Shown: positions 1 to 9,029 of the stretch, one piece after another
How the letters are laid out: each line of letters opens with the position of its first letter
How positions within the stretch are numbered: position 1 is the stretch's first letter
Origin: Pictodentalium vernedei
Lineage: Eukaryota > Mollusca > Scaphopoda > Dentaliida > Dentaliidae
Reading direction: 5' to 3'
NCBI GenBank assembly: GCA_031216915.1
Contig: CM062297.1
Coordinates: forward strand, 364,015,704-364,079,703
DNA: 64,000 bases
Notes under the pieces: generated by a model
Seen by the model: the letters and a program-made list of their open reading frames with translations, nothing else
The model's database searches: none
Told to the model about the DNA's origin: nothing
Translations under genes and position numbers: made by a program

Positions 1-1740
1 TCCGTAGTCAAAAGCTCCCGGCGTGAAATGTTTTAAGGAACTGGAGTTGGATGAGGCACTCTCAACAGAGTGGGGTGCCTCCGGAAGTATATTCGCAGCC
101 CGGACCAAACAACATCTAACACCCAAGGATCAGATGTGATGGTGGCCCAATGGTCTGTGAATTCTAATATCCTTCCTCCAACCTGGGACGAATCGATGTG
201 AGGAACCTTCATTTCGAGCCCGGTGAGGCCTGCGAGAGGAGAAACCACCTCCTCTACTACATGAAGAATCCTGAGTTCTCCCTCTAGCCTGCCAACGCTT
301 ACCCTTACCCTATAAGAAGTAGAAGTGGCGGCAGGAGGTTCAGCCCTTTGCTTTGCAGAGGAAGCAGAAGGGTGCTTGTTAGGCTTTGGACAGCTCCTGC
401 CTCCAACAGAAGGCTGATCAAGCTGATGAAGCAGCAGCTGATCTTTGGAATGACGTAGGACGTCATCTCGGACCGTCGCCACAGAACCATGGAACAGTTG
501 TGGACCCGCCAAAGAAGCAGATCAAAGAGCAGTGCGCTGCCCTTCAGGAAGGGAATGGCTTGTGTCCAGCACAGCGTCCCTGCAAACTAATTCCAAGTTA
601 GCCCTGTTACAGGCATGCGTGTAAGATGCATGAGCACCTTGGACAGCACACACAAAGGAGCCTGTACGTCGTCAAACTTATCTGGAGGCAGATAAGCAGC
701 TAAAGCAGAGACGACGTGATCTGAGAGAGAAAGCATGCCTAGCATCTCTCTCGATAAGCCCAACACAGACTTCAGAGTCGCCATAGGAATAACGGCCAAC
801 TTGGGCTTGGAAAGCCCGAGGGAGTTGGAGTCCTGATTCAAGACCGTCAAAGTCTGGCAGACAGACGGATTGGTGGAATCGTAGGAACGATAACACACTG
901 GAGGCAAAAAAGTGTCAACCCTGGTGAAGAATGAAGTCTTCATAGCCTTGGAACTCAGCTTTAAGTCCAAAGCTGTAAATGCTTCAACCGCCTGTACCGA
1001 CTGGCATGGTCGAAGGTGCCCAGAAGCAGGTTGCTCCACAGGCTGTAGGTGCGTGACCGATGATCGTGGTCTGGCTGACACTGTCAGCTGGTTTGACAGT
1101 TTGAGATCTGGAAGGAACACAAACACAAAGTCAAGAGCTGCCCCCAAGTCAGAAGACTGTCAGGTATGTCGAACTCATCCTCTGAGTTGGGAGACACATA
1201 GCCCATCATGGGCAAACCAGCTGATGCCTCCCATGGTGTAGGCACACCTGAGGGATCAGAAAGCGGTCTGCTTCCAATCCCAGGAGGCGGCGCTGCAGGG
1301 GGCGCTTGGAAACCACTAGTAGCCTTGCTGGAAGCAACATGAAGGCTCTTGGACCGAACATGAGTGTGTAAGGAGAGGGCCTCCCTAAGCTCACTGCCCG
1401 TGTCAGCCGGTTCAACGTGGAACGAACCGGCAAAGTGGCTTCACTCCTGACTCTTTTAACCAGCGAAGGGTCACGCTCCTCAAATACGCCCGACGCGGGG
1501 TGACAGCCGAAACATCTGAAGGCAGATGTGTATAGGGGTATGACATACCGCGAGGATCTACAGAGCAGGAACTCAGGAGAGTCGTCGTGGACCTCTGAGG
1601 GACAGAAGGTCCAGGCTGCACAAAAGGCGTTGGTCCCACAAAACTGGCCATGGGACCAGAGTGTGTGGACAGAAACACCACGGAGATCATGGTGGCCCCA
1701 CCATGAGCATCCGAATCCAATGAAAAAAGTGCGGTGCACG

Positions 1741-2020
1741 ACGGCTGAGAGACCACAGCAGAGGGTTCGGCCGGCAGCCCCTTCCAACTTTGCCGAGTTG
1801 AAGTCAGGGAAGGCTGAGGCCGATATCCCACGTCCACACTACCAGACATCTCTGCAGACCCCTGCAGGGATAAAACTGTTGTGCTCGACGACTGAGAGGC
1901 CACAGCAGAGGGTTCGGTCGGCAGCCACTTCCGACATTCACCGAGTTGAAGTCAGGGAAGGCTGAGGCCGATACCCCACATCCACACTGCCAGACATCGC
2001 TGCAGACCCCTGCAGGGATA
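1741..2020 (-). repeat. Tandem duplication of about 147 bp inside the gag-like frame
   Basis: The stretch 1741-1873 is repeated at about 1888-2020 with few differences and an offset of 147-148 bp. Both copies encode the peptide MSGSVDVGYRPQPSLTSTR on the minus strand. A 147-bp unit equals 49 codons, so the duplication could be tolerated in frame. It sits in the low-complexity N-terminal part of the DIRS-like gag. Confidence 0.85.
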
Positions 2021-2331
2021 AGCTGAGGTCAGCTGAAACAGTGACCGATGACATTGCAGACGGAACAGCAGTAGCAGCAGATACGATGGGAGCTGTTGAA
2101 ACTGGTGGAAAATGGGAGAGAGCAATTGAGCTCGGCTCCAAAGGAGAAGTCACAACCCTAGTGACAGCCTCAGCTGTCGACTGGAGAGGGACCATAGTCC
2201 CGGAACTCTTCACCAGACAACTCAACAGCTCCCGCAGTATCCACCACGGTTAAAGACTGTGCATCCCCCACAGAGGGGGTATAACTCTCACCAGATGTGG
2301 TCATGTTGGGAGGTCCCAAACGACAGCATTT

Positions 2332-2358
2332 CCCCCCCCCCCCCCCCCCCCCCCCCCC
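2332..2358. repeat. 27-nt poly-C tract
   Basis: An uninterrupted run of 27 C lies near the presumed outer end of the DIRS-like element. It makes a poly-Gly shadow frame on the minus strand, which is not a real protein. Confidence 0.95.
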
Positions 2359-2399
2359 AACAGGTGCAGGAGGAACGGCCATGAGAACGCATCACAAGC

Positions 2400-2906
2400 T
2401 TGGACAAAAGGCATTGCCCTAAAGGAACAGTACTGGACATAACAGAGGTGAGAGCAGAAGAAAAAGGTGAACTCAACAGATGTAGAAAGTAGAACACCCC
2501 AACTACAAGAAAAAGGTGGCAGAAAAAGGACCGGCGGGAACACAACTGAACCCAGATGGCCAACAGGGACCCAAAAAACAGAGATTCTGCCCTCAACAGA
2601 GAGGAAAAATTCTGTCCATACAGCCCCCCATTGACACCTAACTCCAATAATAATAATAAATTTATCAACCGAAAATTTTTATGTCCGAACTGCACGGTAC
2701 GCGTAAGTCGCGCGCAAACACGGAAAATATATAAAATACAATGAAAATGTGGTTGAAAATAATAACGAGAATATATAAAACACAGTCCTGTTATTATACG
2801 ATCCTCAGATCCATAATTCCAGTCCAGGTAACCATTATCAACGAGTTGAATTATCACTGTTTCTCAATGCAAAATGGACGTCCTGCCACATGGGCAGACA
2901 AAAAAA
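2400..2906. other. Unassigned AT-rich segment
   Basis: Beyond the gag-like frames the sequence turns AT-rich, with an (AAT)n-like stretch near 2647-2660. It may contain the untranslated end of the DIRS-like element, but I see no terminal repeat that proves a boundary. Confidence 0.4.
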
Positions 2907-3424
2907 GAATGCTTCATTGGTGACTGCCTGCGCACTGGTTCCGGAAGTCATGGATTTGTACTAAGAGAAGAGCATCCCCTACTGGGTGTAAGCCACTGGC
3001 ACTCGACCCAGTTTTGGCTTATTTTTTCTTGGTGCTTTTGCACCACTTTTCTTTCCCAAATCACTTGGGAAAGATCAAAATAGAGAGTATATTTTCCGAG
3101 TTGGGGTCTTCCACTGTAGTGCAAACCTATAGTAAACAATTGTAACGTAGGTTGATAAGAAAAAGAATGATTCATTAGTTACTGCCTGCGCAATAGTTTA
3201 AAGGAAGCTGTGGATATGTACTTGGAGAAGAGCGTACCCTACTGGGTGTGCGCCAGTAGCACTTGACCAAGTTTTGGCTTATTTTTTCTTGGTGCTTTTG
3301 CACCACTTTTCTTTCCCAAATCGCTTGGGAAAGATCAAAACAGAAAGTATATTTTCTGAGTTAGGGTCTTCCACTGTAGTGCAAGCCTGTAGTAAACAAT
3401 TGTAAGGTAGATTGATAAGAAATC
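2907..3424. repeat. Two tandem copies of a repeat of about 259 bp
   Basis: The unit starting GAATGCTTCATTGGTGACTG at 2907 is repeated from 3165 with substitutions and small indels. Both units contain a short hairpin, CTTTCCCAA...TTGGGAAAG, near 3050 and 3310. The 3' part of the unit (GGGTCTTCCACTGTAGTGCAA) is the best conserved. I do not recognise the family. Confidence 0.8.
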
Positions 3425-3845
3425 GTCCCCTGAGTTGCAGTGTGTTCTTTGTGCCAGTAGGCACATAGAACACATTGGAACTCATGGGAGGAAATAGTAA
3501 CACAGGCTCCCCCTCGCATATTTGGTTGGCGATAAAATGTGTTCTTTTTGTTGATAGTTGTCAAATGAAGTGCTGATTGTCCTTCTAATAATTGATTTTA
3601 TAGACGTGAAGGCATTTGTTAAACAGAGAATGACACACGTGTGTGAATGGGTTAATCGATATGGCATGAGTGCCAGCATGGAAGTGTATTGATGTGTTGG
3701 AAAGTCCCCACCCCATGCCACCAGTAGCATTGCCATAGACGTGCAGATAACAATTTTCTCATTCCCATGGGTTTGCGCATAAGCTGGGAATGAAATTTGA
3801 CATTTTTCATGTTTTCTCATTCAGTAATTTGAGTTCAACAGTTTT

Positions 3846-4457
3846 AACTCTTTGCATGCTGTTGAAAAAATCCTGGTAGTGCAGTACCAGTAGAGATATA
3901 ATTTTAATTCACTTTATCCCTTTAATGAATAGGACAGCTAAACAAGTTAGTTCCAATAAGGGCCGGGTCATAAGCAGTTTTTGAGGCAAAATTTGAAAAA
4001 TAATTAAATTTAAATGGTGATTTGTGTGAATAGCACTGCCCAGTTTTGGCTTTCACATAAGGATTGAACAAAAATATCATGGATGGCAGTAAAAAGGATA
4101 GGGTTTAAGGATGTCTTGTCTATAGTCTATCAGCAATTTTTTTTTATTCAAACCAAGACTGTTTTACAGTCGTCACAATCAAGATTTCTCAAGATGATAC
4201 TTTAAGTAAGGTAATGCTTTAACCAATGTATACTATATCAAAATCTGTTATTTAAAAAAAATTTTAAAAATTTTTTCAATAAATTTCAACAATGGCATAT
4301 CATGTTATCCCTCATTGAAATGAGATCAATGAGCTCATCCACTGAGGGATCACATAATATGATATTGTTAAATTTCTTTTCAAATAATTTATTTTCAACT
4401 GTGCAATTTAAAAATTATACAACAGGATGCAGCCAATTTATTAGGTAAAGGGTTACT
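3846..4457. repeat. Palindrome-centred repeat with TTAA-type ends (P1 family)
   Basis: The segment opens with TTAACTCTTTGCATGCTG and closes with GTAAAGGGTTACTAA. These are imperfect inverted ends that resemble the TTAACCCTTT...AAAGGGTTAA ends seen at 50.5 and 61.1 kb. Near 4300-4380 lies a broad imperfect palindrome (CATATCATG...CATAATATG around a TCATTGAAATGAG core). TTAA plus CCC ends suggest a piggyBac-like MITE, but the inverted ends are short and degraded. Confidence 0.4.
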
Positions 4458-4499
4458 AATTAAAGCATTTTGGATTAGAACCCTCTCCTCTTCTCCAAA

Positions 4500-5190
4500 A
4501 ACCAGTTCAGGTTTTTCTTCATCATTTAGCTGGTTGAGTGCTAAAAGCCACTATCATTGTTCGATTGAAAACTGCTGAAAGCGACTTCAGTGGCTTTACA
4601 CTGTATACATCACCTTGTTTCTTGTGAGGCAGTAAAAACTATTTATGTAAAATTATTTTGTTACAATTGTTTGGAGTGTCAATAGGCACTCTCCAATGAA
4701 TTGCAACAAAACAATTATTTGGGAGCAAATTTTTGCAGAACTAAGGTTACCCTTGCCGATAGAATGGTAAGTTTGAAAAAAATACTCATGTTACAAATTA
4801 CCTTTGAAAAGTAATTTAGCATTCTACCAGGGGTGTGGTGGCTCAGTGGTTGTGGCACTGGACTTCAAATGGTTCTATCCCATCAGGAGTAACTGTGTTG
4901 TGTCCTTGGGCAAGGCACTTAATCACAACTGCCCATGCTGTGTACTAAGATGCACTGTATGTTGATGGTGCAATTGTCTTCAACTAATACTAACCCTGCT
5001 TGTGTTGAGTTGGTACGTAGGGGAGCTTGACAGTTGCATGCCACTACTCAGTGGTTCTCTCCAGGTACTCCTCGCTTCCCTCACCCATAAAACTGTCTGG
5101 CACGAGATGACCCTGGCTGTCAAAAGTGTCATTAAACTCCAAAAAATAAATTAGCACTGTAGCACACTACCAGTTAATTAACCCTGGGCT
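4500..5190. repeat. AT-rich inverted element interrupted by a SINE
   Basis: The sequence around 4640-4830 matches the reverse complement of 59.64-59.75 kb, including GGTAATTTGTAA and GCAAGGGTA blocks. Both copies carry the motif GTTGAGTGCTA / AGCACTTAACCAGTT and a hairpin around GGAGTGTCAATAGGCACTCTCC (4674-4695). The SINE at 4831-5150 sits at its right end, where the repeat appears to resume as TTAGCACTGTAGCACACTACC. Confidence 0.5.
4831..5150 (+). mobile_element. tRNA-derived SINE, family S1, + strand copy
   Basis: The head GTGGTGGCTCAGTGGTTG resembles a tRNA A box, and GGTTCTATCCC follows as a degraded B box. Next comes the TGTGTCCTTGGGCAAGGCACTT block found in all full copies here. The 3' part ends CAAAAGTGTCATTAAACTCC and then an A-rich AAAATAAAT tail. 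Short similar sequences on both sides (TTAGCA) are consistent with an old target-site duplication but are too short to be decisive. Confidence 0.8.
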
Positions 5191-5345
5191 GGCAAACATA
5201 CATTTTTCAATGAAATAAATTATGGCACTAAGATGTCATAATAAACAACAGAATGCTAAACAATGATCACAAATAATTTCCTCCTGCATTCCTTTCCTTT
5301 TCACAGACATTCCCAACAAATACACAAAAATAGGTTAGATAGAAA

Positions 5346-5566
5346 AGAATTAGGAGCATTCGATCATTTATCTCAACCTCGCCCTTTTCCACCCAAGGGA
5401 GGTATGATACAGGGATTTTACAAGCAATACACTTGAATATGGAGAACAACGCATTTGAACAATTCGGGTCAAGGAATGGTTGAATGTGTGAATACTGCAT
5501 GCGAACTCGCTTCTGCCTCTGTTACCAGGGCGAGGTTGAGATAAATGATTGAATGCTCCTAATTCT
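5346..5566. mobile_element. MITE with 38-bp terminal inverted repeats
   Basis: Positions 5346-5383 and 5529-5566 are reverse complements with one mismatch; each outer end reads AGAATTAGGAGCATTC. The interior of about 145 bp has no coding capacity. I could not define a target-site duplication, so the superfamily is open. Confidence 0.8.
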
Positions 5567-6850
5567 AAGGCTGAAACAAAATTTGCGCATAAAAACGCGG
5601 AATATATCTCCACTTGTTACCACCTAAGGAAGTTCTGATACGGTATTGTTTGTCCATAATTTACAATTAAAAACAGTGAACAACGTGTAATGCGGAACAT
5701 ATCTTTACTTGTTGCCACGCAAGGAAGATATGTATCGGCGATTTTATAGACGGGTTTGTGATTAGGAGCTAGGCGGCCACTTGCCAAATAATAAATCGAT
5801 CTGTAAGACGTACGCGTATCTCGATCAATTTTATAATTCCCATTCAACAATTAGGATCTGTGTGATGCTAAATTTTACGTTCCCATGACGCGATACACAT
5901 TGGTACAGCACTTAACGTAACGGAATAAGAATTAGTCGAAAATGAAAGCCGTTTAGAAGGAAGTAAACTTCCGAGCAATTTGACAAAGTTATTTAGAGTA
6001 CACATATACAAGGCATGGGGCAGGCTGAGAGTAATGGAATTTGACATACAGGATCAAAGTGGTGGCCCATAGTTCAACCCATTCAACATTTTCACTTTCT
6101 CAAAATACATTTTCCGAGTATGTCACGATATTATCATCAACATTAATTTTGCACTGAAGAAGAGTTCTATTACCACTCCTTAACCATTTACCCAAAGCAC
6201 ACAATATTCAAATTTGTTACTTTAATTATTGTACAAATGGAAATATGCAACTTGAAATCTGAAGTAGAAAAAATTATACCCAAGAAGGGGAGAGAGTGTG
6301 TGCTAATGGAATTTCTAACTTGTTGGAAATTATGCGGTAGTCAGAATTCTGCCCCCATCCCCATCTGAGACTCCTAAGTAATGTCTCGGACTCTGTAAAA
6401 TATTGTTTCTAAATGTACAGAAAATCTAACAACTATCACTTCTCTTGTCGGCACATTCAGTTAACTTCTGTATTAAAGTTTTGTTACCTCTCGAGCCATA
6501 ACTCTCAATGACTAATTATTCATTGCTAACATCATCATCTATTTCGTTTTATTGAGAAAGGTAATACGTTGATTCGTGTTTGTGTGATCAAATACATGAA
6601 CTCCATTCACAAAAATATCAGAAGATTCGAAAATGCATACACCATGAACTAACTAATGTCCATTTTCTGCCAATTTATAATTGTACCAAATATGGTGGGT
6701 TTCAAGAAGGCCTGGAAAAAAGGGTTTATATCATAACCCATTGGCAAGTTATGCTATATAGCATCGTGTTGTGATGCATCTCCAGCTTCTCTGTTTTTAC
6801 AATGCTAGTCATGCTTTTTACATCTTAACAGGTTTTTCACCCATATAAAT
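5567..6850. other. No gene seen
   Basis: Near 5590-5760 there are two loosely similar segments (GCGGAAYATATCT...ACTTGTTRCCAC). The rest is AT-rich without convincing coding, RNA or terminal repeat signals. Confidence 0.5.
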
Positions 6851-6851
6851 A

Positions 6852-7263
6852 CAGTGGAGCCCACTTAATTGGATATCTTTTAACTGAATAACCCTGTTAA
6901 TTGAATATAATTTCCCAACACAAAACCATTTACCATACCTCCAGTACAAATTTGACCTGTTAATTGAATATGGGTTATAGAGTAAACTCCTGTTAATTGA
7001 ATAAAAAATCTTGTAAGATGTCAAGAAATTACCCTGACTCTCCCCAGTTTTCCTTTGTTTATAGACCTATATGGTCTCAGTACATCCATTACAGGAATTT
7101 AATCTATTATATCTTGTTTGACAGAGCCCATGAAGCTCTGTCAAACAAGATATAATGGAATAAATGCTAGGTTTATCTCTAGAATACAGGAAAGTGACAC
7201 AATCCCTGTTAATTGAATAATTTTCATTGGCAAAGTGGCTATTCAATTAACAGGGTTCCACTG
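6852..7263 (+). mobile_element. pogo/Tigger-like MITE, copy 1
   Basis: The element is flanked by TA dinucleotides at 6850-6851 and 7264-7265. The ends CAGTGGAGCCC...TTAATTGGAT and ATTCAATTAACAGGGTTCCACTG form inverted repeats. AATTGAATA motifs recur inside. A perfect hairpin lies at 7106-7156 (22-nt arms, 7-nt loop, GTTTGACAGAGC in the arm). TA duplication with CAGTGG ends suggests the Tc1/mariner-pogo group; there is no transposase. A second copy lies inverted at 21899-22307 and a partial one at 56522-56815. Confidence 0.8.
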
Positions 7264-7309
7264 TATCACTAAACTAATTCATGATCTCCCCAAAGCAAGA
7301 TTGCATGTT

Positions 7310-7670
7310 CTTTATATTTATTTATTGGTGTTTAAGGTCACATACTTATGCACAATGGCTGATTGTGACCGTGACAGTTTTACGGGAAGAGGTACCCGGA
7401 GAGAACCACCGAGCATCGACGAGCAATTGTCAGCTCCTCAATATTCTAACTCTGTTCAAGCTCCGCTCAAGCAGGGTTACAGCGGTTGAAGACATATGCA
7501 CCATCGACGTGCAGTATGCCTTAGTTCACGGTGTCATCGTGCCCTCATGTAGGCAACCGGGATAAAGTGCCTTACCCAAGGACACAACGCGGGTCATCCT
7601 AGACAGAGATTGAACTCAGGGCCTCTAGCATAGAAGTCCAACAGTCTACTACCGAGCCACCACGCTCCCT
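7310..7670 (-). mobile_element. tRNA-derived SINE, family S1, full-length minus copy
   Basis: The element is bounded by a perfect 14-bp target-site duplication, CAAGATTGCATGTT, at 7296-7309 and 7671-7684. On the minus strand the head is GTGGTGGCTCGGTAGTAG (A box) with GAGTTCAATCTC (B-like box). Then come TGTGTCCTTGGGTAAGGCACTT and the tail CCTTAAACACCAATAAATAA. This is the clearest retrotransposition footprint of the family in the window. Confidence 0.92.
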
Positions 7671-8099
7671 CAAGATTGCATGTTAGTTATTGCTATTTAT
7701 TTTGGCAGAAATTCTTTTAAGATGGAAACAGCATGCTATTCCTTTCATATGTGGATGCAAAACACAACCTTTGAGCAGAAATCGTTTCGGAAAATTGTCA
7801 AGTCTTTCTAGTAAAACATGTGAGATTTGTAATTTAATAATGTTATTCTGTATTAGTTTGTTGTAACCTATAGTTTGTTCACGTAATTTACAACTAATGT
7901 AACCCATCCGTAACCTAAATAGCCATTCACAGGTTATTTCCAGGCCTGTTTAAGGCACTGTCTTAGTTAAGTTGAAACTGAATATATTAACTGCGAGCTG
8001 AAATGCATGAAAATAGGGGTGAAAATGCCTGGATTCCATTAGTAATGGGGTTGATAAGGCCCAAGTGGACACTAGAAAATTCCTAAAGGAGTACATGTA

Positions 8100-8525
8100 A
8101 TGCCCCACAAGTAGATCTTCTGTTTCTGAGGCCATATTTTGAAAAATTGCACATGGGTGGGCATTTTTTTAATTTAATTTTTTATTTTTATAATTATTTC
8201 CTTGCCATCAAAAGTTCATATTCTTTGTTTGTTTTATGTCTAAGGCCTCTGCAGAATAGCATGGGTGGTGGTGTATTTAGTCCCTTGAGTGCAAAAAAGC
8301 TATAGCATTGCAAAGCCTTGTTGTGCTTAAGGGACAAATTTATCAGTTTTATTAACTTGGGTATAATATCAGACATAAACCATTTAATTTTTATTTTTTT
8401 AAGTTTGCATTGGTTGTAAAAAGAGAGCATACAGCAGCCAAAAGGACCATGCAGGATGGCCAAAGAAGTAGATTTTTTACTTTTTTAAGGCCTAATGGGC
8501 CACTCGTTTTTTTTTTAATGAAGTC
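8100..8525. repeat. P2 hairpin repeat, copy 1
   Basis: This is a repeat of about 420 bp whose middle (8280-8335) is a degraded hairpin around GCATTGCAAAGCCTTGTTG. It opens with GATTTTCTGTTTCTGAGGCC (seen here on the minus strand at 8113-8132 as a variant) and closes with an ACTTTTTTAAGGCCTAA block. Related copies lie at 43.96-44.34, 44.58-44.92 and 47.48-47.78 kb. It has no coding capacity; a MITE is the likely class. Confidence 0.6.
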
Positions 8526-9029
8526 ATGATGCTGATTCATTGCTCTGAAACTGCTGAAAAAACAGTCGATGAAAGACAAAATACTCATTGTACAAACACA
8601 CTAAGGTTCCATAATATAAGCTTAATGTAATTGAAAAAGGCAATAAGTTTACTTCAAAGTTCTCAAACAATTGTATCACAATCACATAACAAGAAAATAA
8701 TGCATAAAAAATTGAAAGCAATCTCCTTGATAATAAAGGAAAGTTTGCATGCACAAATAATTACATTTATAGTCAACTCGTCTAATATATATCATCAAAA
8801 TTCATTTTTCAAAAATCACAGACTTTTGTCACAAAATAGACAGATTTCTGGAAAGTTTGTTGTTGTTTGTGTAGACTAGTATAAGCCCCTTTAATCCCAC
8901 TGAAAGACTAACTGAAAGAGTGGTGGTATCTTCCATGTCAGTTTAATGGCAGCAATTGGAAGGGTCTATATTTATTTGGGGGTAGACCAATTAATATTTT
9001 CAACGAGCAGCCTTGTGGTTGCACGTTGA
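8526..9029. other. No gene seen
   Basis: This AT-rich sequence gives only short shadow frames and shows no family match elsewhere in the window. Confidence 0.5.

Larger units (their letters stand above)
1..2400 (-). mobile_element. DIRS-like tyrosine-recombinase retrotransposon, gag and start of RT (partial, decayed)
   Basis: Read on the minus strand, this GC-richer block carries Ser/Thr/Pro-rich frames (2225-1938, 1903-1412, 1147-587) that look like a low-complexity gag. They are followed by a frame at 512-33 containing VGGRILEFTDHW and ITSDPWVLDVV. A GGR...W..ITSDPWVL pattern is typical of the start of the RT region of DIRS-type elements; this is recognised from memory, not searched. The frames are broken: gag pieces lie in more than one phase, and a stop at 33-35 interrupts the RT start. 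The RT core, RNase H and tyrosine recombinase would lie left of position 1. The outer end on the right is not identifiable; 2400 is approximate. A Ngaro or other YR element is the main alternative. Confidence 0.6.

Noticed and set aside
2288..2857. 189-codon minus-strand frame with poly-Gly
   Set aside because: It is created by the poly-C tract at 2332-2358 and has no recognisable domain.
5267..5613. Two overlapping minus-strand frames near 5.3-5.6 kb
   Set aside because: They cross the inverted-repeat MITE at 5346-5566 and have no domain or codon signal.
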